In this document: piece after piece, positions 23,131 to 38,100 of the stretch
Layout of the letters: each line of letters opens with the position of its first letter
Position numbering within the stretch: the first letter of the stretch is position 1
NCBI GenBank assembly: GCA_000727475.1
Contig: KL647303.1
Location: 214,408-278,407, forward strand
Reading direction: 5' to 3'
Origin: Sarcocystis neurona
Lineage: Eukaryota; Apicomplexa; Conoidasida; Eucoccidiorida; Sarcocystidae
DNA length: 64,000 nt
Notes under the pieces: generated by a model
What the model saw: only the letters and a program-made list of their open reading frames with translations
What the model was told of the DNA's origin: nothing
The model's database searches: none
Made by a program: the position numbers and the translations under genes

Positions 23131-26100
23131 ATGGGAAACCCTAGCAGAAACGGAGCAGTCGCTGCAGAGGCAGCTGCGGCCGACACAACAGGCAGTCCAG
23201 GAGCATCGGACGCGAAGAAGAAGAAACGGCGGCAGCAGCAGCAGCACGGGGGACTTTGTGAGGAGAGCAAGCATGCAGAGGTCGGACGGGACGGGAGGAA
23301 GTCCACTGGTGCATGCGAAAAAGACGACCTGCGAAACAGGAAAACGAAGCTGTTCGACGGGGATTTTTCCGGCGTGCGCAGACCACAGAGAGCAGCAGAC
23401 GGGGCTTTTAACGCATGCGAGGGACAACACGAAAAGCAGACAGCCGTGGCAGGAGCCCAGAGCAGTGCGGCGCCAATAGCAAAAGTGAAGCAGCACTGTC
23501 GAGAAGAGTCCATCGTCAAGAAGAAAAAAAAGAAGTTGCGAGGCGGTCCCTCAGAAGAAAGCAGCACGCCCGGTGAAGGTAGTGCATCTGACTCATGGTG
23601 TCCAGACACCCGAAAGACTGTCAAGACGGCTACCGGCGACCGCTTGGCGCAGAGCTGCAGCAGTGAAGTGGACGACAACGAGGAAGAGGACCCGGCCGGT
23701 TCTGCTACGGGGGACAGCGCGGTCTGCCTGGGAAAGAGAAGGAAGCAGCGCTGCGGTTCTGCTGCTCTGCCACCAACACCTGCTGCTGCCGCGGGCGCCC
23801 CGGCTGCAGCAGCACCAGCAGCAGCAACAGCCGTCGAAACAGCAGCGGCAGCAGACGCTGCGGGAGAGCCAGTTGCTGCAGCTCGTTCAGCAACAGCAGC
23901 AGCAGCTGGTGGTGTGTCAGCAGGCAGACAGGCGGCGGCAGCAGGAGCAGCCAGTGCAGGAAGAAGAGCAACAGCAGCGTCCACAAGCGCGGTCACAGTC
24001 ATAGAGGAGAAACGCGACGGCTTGTTCGACACCTCGCAGAGCTTCGAAGACTTCGGCAGTGTCTACATGGATAGACGCCTCACGCGAGCGGCCGCGCAGC
24101 AGCTGCACCTGCAGTATCCCACACGAGTCCAAGCGCGGGTACGTCCTCTCTTCCTCTCTCTATCCCTTTCTCTCGCTGCAGGTCTTCCTCAGTGTTGCCA
24201 GGAACTCTTCTGAGCTGCAATCCGGCTCGTCGAACGCTCTCCGTATCAAATTTTTGCTGACCGTCCTCATCTGTCCATCTCTCTCTGCATGTATTTCTTT
24301 GTATGTGCTGCAGAGCTAACTGTCCTTGATCTGTCTGTGCCTTTGTATCTGCCTCTCTCTTTAGTTTTCTATTAACTCCTTATATGTATACGTATATTCG
24401 TCTCCCTTTGCCTGTACTAGTCACTGCTCGAAGCTGTAGATGTGTGCCTGTGTCTACCGCTGCCTATACGCAGTCTGTTACTGACTCTGCGTATAAGTAT
24501 GTGTGTGTATATTTCCTCTGTACCTGTGATTTTCTGGCGACCACCCTCATCCACGTATCTGTGCCCCTACAATTCACTACTGACTTCTCTACTACAGACG
24601 TGTCTGTACCTATCTCTCTGTCTATATTTATACACGTAGAACTACATATATATATCTCTATCTATTATGTATATCTACATTCATCTATATATCTGTGTCT
24701 GTCCATCTATACCTGTCTATCTATACGTGTCTATCTATCTACACCTGTGTATGTGTCTGTATCTCCCTATATCTATCTTTATCTGTCTGTCTTTAACTGT
24801 CTGTATCTATCTATCTTATCTGTCTCTCTGTATCTATCTATCTATCTATATCTATCTATCTATATCTATTTATCTATATCTATCTATCTATCTATATATC
24901 TACCTCTGTCTCTCTATATATATGTCTGCTGGCACGTCCGTCTACGACGAGCCCCAGAGAAGACGTACGTGGTCGGACATGAACCGAGCAGTCAAATTTT
25001 CTTCTCTGAAGCTTCGGCTGGTCAACGTGCATGCGCAGGAGTGCCACTAACAGTAGGAGGGAGAGAAACGTGCACGCTAGTGCTTCATTTCTGCCTAAGT
25101 TTTGCATTCGAAGGTTCAGCGGGGAAGTCCGTCGCGCGGCGTCTTCCTGGGCGATGGAAGGGCGCACGAAGAGCGGGTCACGAAGGGGAGAGACAGGAGC
25201 AGCACTGACTTTCGAGCGGCAGTCTGTGCGACGAAGAGAAGGTCGCGCGGCAGACATGCGCGCATGCGCTGCAGACGGAAACATGTGGGAGGAAGTGTCC
25301 AGCCTGCGGCACTTAGAAGGGACAGCGTGTGCTGCTGAGAGCAGCGCCAGCGCCGGGGTCTTCTGTCGCGCATGCGTGAGGTAGAGAAGATAGAGAGAAC
25401 TGCTGCCGAGGCGGCAGCCAGCAGGCCGGAGCGAGAAGGTGTGGGGTCTGCCTCAGCGGCGCAAGCGAGGCAGCCTGCTGTCTCTTCTGGGGCAGCGGTC
25501 GATGGGTGTGTTGCTGGCGTTGCTTCTCTTCGACGCTGCGGGTGGTGCTGCCCTCTGGCGGGTCGAAATTTCTGCCGCTCCTCTGCTGCCGCGTAAAGCG
25601 CTGCACCAGGATCTTCCCGTTTATACAGGGATGGTTCTTTGCGACCGCAGCTGCCACTCCTGTCGCGGTGTCGGCGCTTCACGTCTGCTGGGCTCGCTGC
25701 TGCAGCCGATACGTTGTTGGCTTCTGGTGGAGCGTTCCCTACGCTGTTGCTGCTGCTGCGCCCTCGCGGCGCGTTTTCTGGCGCTGTTGCTGGTGCGCGA
25801 GTCTTCTTCTTCCGTCTGCGACTGCTGCTGCTGCCCGTCCTCCTCGCGTTTCTTCCCGGTGTCTGCGCTGCCCAGCCCGCGCTGCTGCAGCTGCGACAGC
25901 GGCCGTGTAACTCGCGCAGGGGGGGCAGCAGAGCGTCCCACAGGAATCCTAACCTCGTCACGCGCATGCATTTATTCTGCTGTTGCACCGGCACTTCGTG
26001 TGTATGTACGTGCAGGTCATTCCGCTGGCGCTGGAAGGAAAGGACCTGCTGGTGCAGGCGTCCACAGGCAGTGGCAAGACCCTCGCGTACGCCCTGCCAC

Positions 26101-29100
26101 TGCTGCAGCGACTTCTGCAGCGGCGACTTGACGACAGCAGCACTGCAACTGGAGGCGCGCAGTTTCAGCAGCAGCAGCACCCGGCCAGTTGTCCTGGTGC
26201 TGCAGCAGCTATCGAGTGCCTCGTGCTGGTCCCCAGCAAAGAGCTGGCCCTTCAGGTAAACAGCGAATCTCTCTTCTGCTGGACGGCTTAGCCAGCAGCA
26301 GTGGTGCGGTCGTCAGTAGACTCGCGCCGGTGGTTCGTTCAAAATTCACCTTACCGGAGCCAGCGGTTGTTTACTGAGAGAAAAGTGCGCGCAGTTTTGT
26401 TGCTGACAGCTGCTTGAACTGCACACAGAAAAAGGAAGTCCGTGGACAAATCCCGCACTTACTTGATGTTTACCATGTTCCCCGTGTGGCACAGAAGAAA
26501 ACGAGGCCGGGATGGTTGGGCGCAAGTGTTTGTGACGGTGACGGCCGAGCATTTTCACGTCCGTTCCGTGTCCACGTTCATCACTCTCCAAAGACAACCG
26601 TTTCTACCCAGGACCTCTGTTCTAACCACTACTCCGCGGTGGTCTCCTCTTCATTGCTGAAGCGTTGCTCTCATACGCCTCCTTCTATGTGGACGGGTTC
26701 TGTGCATGCGTCTACTGGCCACTTCTCTGTTGCGTGCTGAAAAGAGGGCGCTGTGTCTGTGTTCCGCATGCGTACACACCAGGCAGTTGCTGCGCTGCGT
26801 GAAGATGGGTGGGGACAGATGATTCTAGCAGCGATACAGCAGAAGTGTGTGTGGTCCCCCGCTGCCGGTGTGTTATTGCTGCTTATCTCCCTCGAGTCTC
26901 GCGAGGACAACTTCGTCAAAGTTTCGTCCCACAGAAGAAGTGCAGCACTGTTGCTGTCGCCAGAAACTCCCCTCCGGCGGGCGACGGATACGTCTCTCTG
27001 TCGCTGCCCATGCGCGCGGGCCTCGGTTCGACTCTCGACAGTAGGTCGGAGTCTCGGTTAGTTCGTTGGCGTGAACAACTGCATCTGCTGCCTTTTTTTT
27101 TGGCTGGCGGGAGACGGCCCTGTTCGCGTGCGAGTCGGCGTGCAGCTCTGGGTGATGCGCATGCGGTGTCGCTGCTTCTGCAGGTGCATGGCGTCTTCGA
27201 GAGTCTGCTCAAGTACGTACATGAGCTGCTGACGGTGGGGCATACAGTCGATCTTTCTTCTTCTTCTTCGTTGCCCTCTGCAAGGGGGCCGTCTTCTGCG
27301 GGCTGTACTGCAGCCTGTGCCTCCCCGTCTTCGTCTTCCTCTTCCTGGTTTGCGTCTTCGTCTTCGGGTTGCTCGTTGCTGCTGCCGCCTCCGTCGGTGC
27401 TGGTCGGCACCCCTGCCGGCGTGCTGCGCTACCTGCAGCGGCTGCTGCAGCAGCAGCCGTCGTATCTGCAGCTGCTGCGCCAGCGACTCCTCGCGGTCGT
27501 ACTCGACGAGGCAGACTTGCTGCTCTCCTTCGGCTTCGAAGCCGAACTCAAGCAGCTGCTCGCCATGCTACCACCCACCGCCGAGGGTCACTACCAAGCG
27601 ATTCTCGTCTCGGCCACGCTCAACGAGGAGGTGAGAAAAACGCTTCAGCAGCCGGCGCGTGCGCTTCTATGTTCAGCGAGACGAGACACAGAGACAGAGA
27701 GGCGGAGACGGAGAGTGCACGTGATGTCGATAGACGTTGGGCAGGAGGTACACGCAAAGGTGGTATGGACACACAGGTCGATGTACAGAGAGGTAAAATG
27801 AGGGGCCCACGAGGATAAAAAGGCATGCATACCGTTTTGCATGCAGAGAGATACTGCAGTAGATATGTCCGTATGCTGCTTCTGTAGATACCGCGAAAGT
27901 ATATGTGTGTATGTACAGAGAAAGACACACACAGAAAGGTTGACACACGTGCGTGCGCACTGATGTATACACATGTATGTGTACATATATATCTACACGC
28001 GTGTACAGTCGTATGCGTGCATATGGATATATATATATATATATAGGAGGAGTAGACAAATATGGCGGAGACACGTACACGTACATATGTATACGTGTAT
28101 ATGTATAGATAGAGAATTATGTAGCTATCTGCATATAGAGTGAGAGAACTTCTGCCCGCACAACAGCAACTAGTATGGCATGGAAGAGACACGAGGCGAC
28201 GCATAGATTTGTGTATATGTAGATATGCATAGAGAGAGGAGAGGGAGAAGCAGCGTAGTGGAGCAGTTGATTACGTAGCGTAATAAACAAGAAGTCACGC
28301 ATATATATATATATATGCAGAGAGAGAGAGGGAGTAATAAAGCTTCTCTTTATGTGGCTTTTGAAAGCAGTTCGTCATCACGTCCACTCCTTCCTCATTT
28401 CGACAAGAACGTCCTTTTATGCGGGACGCCTCTGCGCATGCACACATGCAGTCGTACAATCATATACACGTGTATACATATGTATATATATATATAGATA
28501 GATAGATAGGTACACACGTTGAGTATAGTTGGGTGGGACGAAGAGAGGAAGAGAAGTAGAGACGTCGAGAAGTGACGCAGTCAACAGCCTCGTAGAAGAG
28601 GCAGGGACTGTAGCCGTCTTACTAGCTTTGCGAGAGAGGTAGGGACGTCCGGCATCGCGTGCTGCTCGCATGGAGGCACGTCTTCTTGTTGCCCGTTGTT
28701 TAATCGGGCGCTGAGGAAGTTTTCTTGTTGGACAGCCTTCCTGCATACAGAGAGAAACCTGTTCCTATATGTATATATATGTATGTGCGCGTATATGTAT
28801 ATATATGTATATGTCTGTCTGTGTGTGTATGTGTATGTGTATGTGTGTGTGTGTGTGAGTGTTTATCCGTGTGTCTTCTTCAACGGGTGTACGTACAGTC
28901 GGGCTGGTTTGAAAGTAGACGGGTAGACGAGAAGGTGTATACTTTCCTGTAGACCTACATGTATGTATGTGTATATGAGTGCGCATACTTTGGGGATGCT
29001 GCATGCGTTTGTGTGCGGCAGTCGCAGGTGTCCACCGGTATGTAGCGGGTGTATGTGTATGTGTGCTTGCTGCAGCAGCGAGCCTTCCTTTTTCTGTTGT

Positions 29101-32100
29101 GTCACGTGCGGCAAGACGTTTTCTTTGTCTCGCATTCGCTCTCTGCCGGCTTTTCCCTTTTCCCTCCTCCTCCTCCTCCTTCCTCTTCTTCCCTTTCCTC
29201 TTCTGTTCATTTTGCTCGTGGTTCTCGGTTCTCCTCCTGCCTGGTGTGTGCTCTTGCGCACACAGCCTCGCACGTAGTGAGCAGCGGTCTTCATGTTTGT
29301 CTTTCTGGTGACGGTGGGCGGTGTGACTACATGCGGGCGCGCTGCAGGTGAAGCAGCTGCAGCAGCTGCTGCTGCACAAGGCGACAGTCGTTAAAATAAG
29401 AGGAGGAGGAGCGGCAGCAGCAGGCGGGCAGGGAAGTGTTGCCGAGTTTTACTTGCTGCTGGGGCGGGACTTGGATCGCTGGGTTGCCGTCTACGCGCTG
29501 CTGAAGCTCCGTCTGCTGCCCGGCAAGACGCTGTTCTTTGCGTCCAGCATCTGCAGGTAAGCGGCCGCCTGTTCTTCGTTGTTGCCACACGCGTGTGTCT
29601 CGAGCCGAAGCGGAGGAAGAGTAGGGTAGAGGGAGACAGCAGAAGAAGGAGGGAACAGACAGGCGTGAAGGACACGGTGAAACGAGAGAGAGCGGAAGAG
29701 AGACGGAAGGGGAAAAAAAGAAGGACGAAGGTAGAGACGGCGACCCGCACAGGCAGCAGCGAAAGACAGAGGAGTACGCAAGACACGAGCGAAGGACCCA
29801 AGAGACAGCGAGACGAGACAGGCATGGAAGGGGACAGAAATAAGAAGCCAGCGAGGAGAGAGGTATCCAGGCAACACCGAGGAGAAGCACAGGCCGAGAG
29901 GTGAAGCACCACCATAATACGGGAGGGAACGCAGTACAGAGCGAGACAGCAGGGAGGGACGGCCGGAGAGAGAGAGACAGAGAAGGGAAGACGGAGACAG
30001 AGAGGGGGAGGCGGAGACACAAAGAGACACGCACACGCACACACAGCGAAGGAAAGACCGAGGAAGAGGAAGAGACAGAAGAGACGGCGAAGGAAAGGGA
30101 GATAAAGAGAAAGCGGAAAAGTTGCGGACGGGAAAACCGAAAAGGAAGGGGAGATACAGAGGAGAGCGAGACACACATTGAGAGAGAAAATGAGAAGGAG
30201 ACGGAGACGGAGAGAGAGCAGCAAAGGGAGAAAAGTGTGGCGCAGTGGTGGCCGTGTGGAAGTGCACCGAAAACGACCCCGTGTGGCGTGCAAAAGTGAA
30301 GAGGGACGCAGTGCGCAGCAGGGCGCCTTCGTAGTTAATTATGACAACGAGGGGGACAGCACCACCGCCGCACAGACACAACAGGAAGAAGACGAGACAA
30401 AAAGAGGGCTGGCGGGGGGCGAGACATACGAAGAAGAGCTGAAGAAAAGAGTCGGCGAGGGGGAGGAAGTGTGTAGAGCAAAAGGATGAAAAGACGGATG
30501 AAGTAGGGAGGGGCGAGACGGGATTTGAGGGGACGAGACAGGAACGGAGACGAAGAAGGGAGACGGAGAGAAACGGGGCGACGGCGAAGAGATGATACGC
30601 AGCAGCAGCAGACGGGAAGACGGGCCGGCGAGACAGGAAGAGGAGGCGCTGCAGCGACAGAAGAAAAGGACGAGGCAACGTCGCGTCTGTCCAGGAGGGG
30701 AGGCGACGGATGTGCAGAGAAAGGAATTGAGGAAGAAGAAGAGAAAGTGGACGGGAGAGGGCGGAAGTACAGAGAAACGGAAGAAAGGCAGAGGAAAAGA
30801 CGGGGAGGAGGGTCACTGGGAAGAAAGATATCTGCCGAAGAAGAAATGAGAGAGAATAGGACGGTGAACAACAAGAAGAAGAATATCGCTCTGCATGCAT
30901 GGGCCACATGTAGACGTGTACACATCTACTTTATATGTAGATCTTGTATATATATATATATGTATGTGTGTGTACACATATATATGTATATACGCATATA
31001 TATATGTATACGTATACATTCCTGTACATGCATGAGTTACATGTATGTGTGTACGTGTTTACTTTGTGTGGATCTTCTTCATCTAAATATATATGTGTAT
31101 GGGTATGTGTGTACATGACTACTTTGTGTGAATCTATTTTATATGTGTACATGTACATGTATATAGATAGAAGTGTACGGCTGAATTTTCCACTCTCGCG
31201 TCTTCTTTTGTCAGAACGGTCGTCAGCCTCCCCGTACCGCATCGTCCGGCCCTGGGGGCATGCGTGCTTCAAGTATTTTGCGAGACTTTCAACGTGTGTA
31301 TAGATAGACGCAGATTAACACACTTAGTACTCACAGCTACTAATAGGCAGACATTTACATATATGTATATGTATAGACATAGATAGATCTACGTAGGTAG
31401 AACAGTAGACATATAGATAGGTGTACACCGAAAGATTGTGTGTGTATCAATAGCTGGATAGACAGCCCCCTGTAGACACACGTGTGTCTGTTTTGTCATA
31501 CATAAAAGGTTGCCATACAAATACATATATGCGCAGGGAAAGAGAGACAAGTGTGGGGATGTATATCAATAGATATATATAAAGGTCGATTGAAGCTCTC
31601 GTACGTACCAATAGTTGGGTAGATAGCTTTTTGTACACACACATATATTCATGTCTGTTTCCTCATGTATGAAAAGACAGACATATATATGTAGATATAT
31701 GTGGAGAGGTAGATCAGTAGACACGTATGTAGGTCGATTGAAAGATCCCGTCTGTGTACCAGTAGTCGAGTAGACACCCCCATGTACACACGCATGTATT
31801 TACATCTCTTTCTGTGTGTTCCCACGACTTACCTCTCTCACCATAAAGAAACGCCTATACATATATATATATATATATACGTGCATATGCATACATTTAT
31901 ACATATATATATATGTACACCGACAGACACACACACGCAGACAGATATATACGAGAAAAAGAGAGAAGAAGGCTGTCACGCGTTCTGTTATGCTTGTGCT
32001 TGTGAAACATTGCAGTGCGTATGGCCTGAAGCTTTTCTTGGAGAAATTCAGCATCTCCTGTGGACTGCTTAGTCCCGTCGTCTCGATAGCAACTCGCCAG

Positions 32101-35100
32101 GCGACGATCCAAGTACGTCGTCACCCGTGTCTCACTTCATCGAAAGAAGCACGGAAGGGGAAGGAAATCTTCTACATTTGTTTGCAAGACGTGCAGGCAG
32201 CATTTTAGTTTGAGAAGCTCTCACAGCAGACAAAAAGTTGCTTATCAGTGTTGACGGCGTCACAGAGTTCAACAACGGGCGGCTCCGCTTCTTCTGCGAC
32301 CTTTCTGTCTCGCTGTGACTGCTGCGCCGCCCCGCTATTTCTCTCTCTGCTTGCGTTGTTGTCTCCCAACTCGGTGCTGCTGCGGCCTGCTCGGCTCTCC
32401 TCGAACACATTTACGCTGTCGTGGCGTGCACGTATATACGCTCCTGTCCACATAGACATATATTATACATATATATATTCGTATATGTTGATACATATGT
32501 GTATGTTCCCACTCTACACTTCCACTGCATACTTATCATATACATATATATATGTGCATATATATTGATACTATATATATGTGTGTATTCTACCAGTCCA
32601 CACATTCGCCGTCTACTAACATCTATATATGCATGTATATATATTGATACATGTGTACGGATATTCCCTGTGTACACGTATGCTCTATCCTGACATATGT
32701 ATCTACGCATATATATTAGCATATATATATGTATATGTTCAAAATCTACAAACGTGGATATATGTATATATGTATGTTCCAACTTCACAGATGTGTACAT
32801 ATACAAACACGTATATGTGTAGATGTCTACAGATGGTCCACACGTGTGTACGTCCAGCCATCCCCACATTCATATTCCTTTGTGAAGTATTTTTGTCTGC
32901 GGATAATTCCGTGCGTCAGACATGTTCAGAGGACTGCCTCTTCGCAGACGTGGCGCTGCATGTACGCAGTAGGGCACGTCTCTACTGCAGTGAGAGATAT
33001 GCTCGCGGCGCGGCGCATAGAATGTGTCTATCTATCTGTCTATCTATTTATATCTATATCTACCTATATCTATCTATCTATTTATCTATATCTATATGTA
33101 TATCTATATCTATCTATCTATATGCGTCTGTGTGTTTGTGTGTGTAGAGTGGGTATATACATATGTGTTAATATACAGCACTTGCGTATACATACAGTAT
33201 ACATATGTGTATATATGTGTATTAGAGAAGTATACGCTTGGCACACGGCGTTCTGGCGTGCGACAGCGCACGCGTGGAGCAGAAGCGTCCGGACGTTGAG
33301 AGAGGCTCGCCTTTTCTCCGGCTGCAGCAGCACTTGTCTGTGGATCATCTTCGCGGCGAGTGTGAGAGAATATACGGGTGGATGGGAGAGTTTCAATAAT
33401 AACTGCACTTCACAACTGCGCGTCTGCTATCTGTCTGCGTTGGCTGGGCAACGCTTGTGGCTGCTGGGTTTATAGATCGGCTGCGAGCACGTGCATCTCT
33501 GTGCGTCTTCTTCGCAGCCTGCGCGGCCTGCTGCCGGCTCAGCAGTCTTCTGCATGTGTTCTTCGCATGCTGCCGCCGTGCTGAGAAAACTTATCTCCCC
33601 ATATTCTGCGCGGGCTGCGTCACTGTTCTATTGCAGCCGAGCTGGTGGTGGCCTGCAGACCTTCTGCGCCACAGACGTTTTGACTCGAGTGTGCGGGTGT
33701 CGCCCTTCTGTCGCAGTCTCCTGCTGTTTTCGACGCAAGAAAGAATTCGTCGGCGTGCAGACTGCGGGGGGCGGGGTCTCGCCGGTTTCCGCTCTCTTTC
33801 TGCTTGCTGTTTTTTGGTCTCTCTCGCTGTCCCGCGCCGTCTCTCTTCCGTTTCCTCGGCGTGTCTCTGCCGCTTTGCTTCTTCGGCAGTTTCTCTCTCT
33901 TCTCCGTCTCCGTGCTTCGACGTCTCATACAGCTGCCGGCTGTGAAGATCGAGAAGACACAAGGGGCAGATACGCAGCGCACACGACTGTTGTGGACAAG
34001 TGTGTGGTAGACAGCGGCCGCCGCAGATTCTTCCTGCGTTTCTAAAGACGGTTCACATCCATCTCTTATATGCCTGTGCGTTAAGAGAGGCTCACCTGGG
34101 GGCAGCCACGTGCTGCAGTTGCTGCTGCGAAGTGCCACAGATAGACGCGCACACAAGTGGCGTCTCGCCGGTCGCCGCGAAGACCGACGCTTTGTCGAAG
34201 GGAGGCGGTGCAGCATGTCTCCTGTCGCTCTGCGCAGAAATCTTCTGAACATCTTCCATATGTCAGTAAAATACGTATGTGGACATACCGAGCCACGGGT
34301 ATACAGCGGACGACTCTGTACCATAGATCCGTGTCCTTCATACACCTAAACACGTTTCTGTGTATATATAAGTACATAAAGGTAGCTCTACGCATGCGTA
34401 TCTATATATGTGTACATGCTGTACGTAATCATCTCGTTCATGCGTGGTTGTACAACTGCGTACGTATCTACATAATCTTTTACGTGTACATATATGTATA
34501 CAACACGTAAACGTAAATACATATATATATATATATGTATGTGGATGTAGCTGCAGCACGACAGCCTCTCTGTGTGTGTCTCTCTGTATGTCTCTGTGCC
34601 CCTCTCTCTCTCTGTGTGACTATGTGTGTGTACGTCTTATATGTCCCTGTGTTCAGGTATTCGCTCGTACGTACATATGGGCACGTGCGATGCGTAGTAG
34701 TTCATTGCCACAGAAGAAGTGTGTGCATAGCGTGTGCAGAAGGTTCGTTGATTTTGCATGCGACGCGTCGACAGGCCTTCAACAAAGGGGTGGTAGAAGT
34801 GCTAATTGCGATCGACGGCGCGTGGAAAGAAGAAGAAGTTTCGTCGTCTCCGGAGAAGACAGAAGGAAGAAGCAGGGGCAGCGCTACGCAGAACGTTGGG
34901 ACACGGCATCCTAGCAGCCCAGAAGCCAGTGACACAAGCGAAGACGAAGACGAAGAAGATGTAGATGCGGACATGGGAGGTATTGACGCAGGCAAAGCAG
35001 ATTCCGACGTCGAGACTTCGGACGAGGAATACGCCAGTGATGGAAGCGATTTGTCTGTTGCAAGTCACTCAGAAGATGAAGAAGACGAAGAAGGGGAAGA

Positions 35101-38100
35101 AGAAGAAGAAGACGCTTCCGCAGCAGCTGAGGCGCTGAGTCGACTGAGATGTGAGAAAGATGAGGAAGTGCCGGTGGAAAAGAAGAAGAAACGCAAAGCT
35201 GCGGAAGAAACAGCGGTGAGGCCAGGGAAGCCAGGCACCAGCCGGGCGGTGTCGCTTTCTGAAGCAGTCTTCGTGTTGTGTTACGTGCGATGAAGTGAGA
35301 CGTGCGAATCTACGAGCCAGGACGGACAGGGAGACGCACGCATTCGCTAGAAAGGGCAACTTCCTATCAGCGTGGAAATTTCTTCGTTGGCAGACACGGG
35401 TACATCCGTAGGTGTTTGTACGTGCGGCAGTCGTATGCCGGCGCGTGTAGATGTGGAGAGGTTTTCGTGTATAGATAGCTAAAATGGCCAAGGAAATAGG
35501 GAGTCGTAGAGGATCATCCCTGCGAAGCCGTGCCGAATCGAGAGTACAGCGGGGCACGCTGGTCGTACGACAGCTTCAGGAGTACAGACAGCTCGTCATG
35601 CTGCGTAGCCTTAACCGACTGCACTGCGTAGGCAGGAGGGTATCTGCAACGCTGAAGACGCGGGGCCGTGTACGTACAGCAGGTTTGGGTGTACAGACAC
35701 CATTCTGAAATGCCTACGTAACCGACTAGAGTCTCAAAACAGACGGGTGTTTGCGGCAGTTTGGATGCGACACGGTGTACGTACAGCAGGTTCGGGTGTA
35801 CAGACACTACCTTGAAATCCGTAGATCACCGACTGCAGTGTACGGGTGTCGGCGGCGCGCAACGTGAAACTCCGTGTGGAAGGACCGAGGCTAACTGTTG
35901 CGAGGAGGGCTGGCACGCCGAGGCGCGTACGCCGTAGCACACTGCGCAAGGTGCAGTGTACAGACAGCCAACTGAGGTGTACGGACAGCAGGTCCAAGTC
36001 TAGTCTCGCGACATCAGGCCACCAGGAATCCAGCTGAAATATAGACTTGGGTATACACGTCGTATTATCATTCTGTGTGTCTGACTATAACATCCTTGTC
36101 GTCGTGTACGTATAACTAAAGGCGTAGCTATGTGTATATGTGTGAGTATACGTATATATATGTATATTCCTACGTATTGGTAGCCGTGCGCGTATACGGG
36201 GAGGTACGTAGATATGGCTTCACGTGTGCACACAGGACTGTGTACATATTATATATATATATATGTATATTTCTTTGCACCTGTGTGTGTACTCCTGTAT
36301 ACGAATCTGTCTCGAGTTGTACGGATTTTGCTGTATATTTGTGTGTACCCCGAGGACAACGGTGTGTATGCGGCTATGTATGTATATATTCCATTTACAT
36401 GGGTGTGTTTGGGTATTCATATATACATACATATATATATATATATATGTATGTATATTTGTTTCTTCTACAAGTGTGTGTGTGGCTCTTTTTATACGTA
36501 CATCTATCTCTTGTATGTGAGTGTGTATGGATGTATGTATATGCGTATATGTATATATATTTCTTATACAAGAGTGTATGTGACTGTTCATATATGTACA
36601 GGTATTTCTTCTACATGAGTGTGTACGAATATATATATATGTCTTCTGCAAGGGTTTGTGTGGCACTTTGTGTACGTGTATGTATATCTTCTACAAGGAC
36701 GTGGACGGTACTTACGGCGCGTGTTTCCTTTTGGCTGTGTTAGAAGATAGATAGTATTTTACGCGGGGAAGGCGACCTAGTCAGTAGAGATGTTTTAGTT
36801 AAGCAATGCCTGAGCATTACGCTGCTGCCCTCTGTGAGACAAGCGGGAAATTTGCGTTGTGCGGAAGGCATTGTGCTCTGTTTTTCGGTACTTGAGCGGC
36901 GCGGCGCGTCGGGCAGCAACAATAGAGCAGAGGCGCCCCCAAGCAAATTTCTGTTATCTTTCGGACGGTGGAGTGCTCTTGGGGAAGCCTTTGTGTTTGC
37001 TTTTTTCGGCAGTCTCCCCGCTACAGCAGCAGCAGGTGTTGCCTTTCTGCTCGCGTCCTCTTCGGGCTGTGCAGCAGACTAAATTTCTCTCGTCTTTGTA
37101 CTCCTCAAACTTCGTTCCGCCGTCTCTGCAGACAGAGGGACGGTGCTTTTTGCGCCAGCAACTCCGACTTTACCTCTGTCTCTCTCTGTATATATATATA
37201 TATATATACGTATGTATATATGTATGTGTGTATGTATGTATGTGTCTGTCTACGTAAGTATGTCCATATATATATATATATATANNNNNNNNNNNNNNNN
37301 NNNNNNNNNNNNNNNNNNNNNNNNNNNNNNNNNNNNNNNNNNNNNNNNNNNNNNNNNNNNNNNNNNNNNNNNNNNNNNNNNNNNNNNNNNNNNNNNNNNN
37401 NNNNNNNNNNNNNNNNNNNNNNNNNNNNNNNNNNNNNNNNNNNNNNNNNNNNNNNNNNNNNNNNNNNNNNNNNNNNNNNNNNNNNNNNNNNNNNNNNNNN
37501 NNNNNNNNNNNNNNNNNNNNNNNNNNNNNNNNNNNNNNNNNNNNNNNNNNNNNNNNNNNNNNNNNNNNNNNNNNNNNNNNNNNNNNNNNNNNNNNNNNNN
37601 NNNNNNNNNNNNNNNNNNNNNNNNNNNNNNNNNNNNNNNNNNNNNNNNNNNNNNNNNNNNNNNNNNNNNNNNNNNNNNNNNNNNNNNNNNNNNNNNNNNN
37701 NNNNNNNNNNNNNNNNNNNNNNNNNNNNNNNNNNNNNNNNNNNNNNNNNNNTGTCGTCTCTCTCGTATATATATATATATATATACGTATGTATATATGT
37801 ATGTGTGTATGTATGTATGTGTCTGTCTACGTAAGTATGTCCATATATATATATATATATAATATTTCTCCGTAGCTCCGCCTGTGTCTCTATCCCTCTC
37901 TCTCTCTCAATATATATATGTATACATATATATGTGAAAGTGTGGTTATATATATATATGTATAAAGTATGTGTATTAGTGAAACTTGACCCGAAAGTAT
38001 ATTTGCGACGGACTAGCGGGGTGTTTTACTCTTCGTGTGGTGCTGTAGCAGCGTCTTCTGCTGCGTATGTGTCGACGACTATGTTACGCAGGACCAGGAG

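Noticed and set aside
26980..27050. tRNA-like B box (GGTTCGACTCT) near 27025
   Set aside because: No matching T-stem, A box or acceptor stem around it.
29491..30909. 472-codon minus frame opposite helicase intron 4
   Set aside because: Ser/Leu/Phe-rich product of a polypurine tract; no motif, and neighbouring frames on both strands are equally open.
31850..32580. Tyr/Ile/His-rich short frames in TA repeats
   Set aside because: Direct translations of (TA)n, (CATA)n and (CA)n microsatellites.
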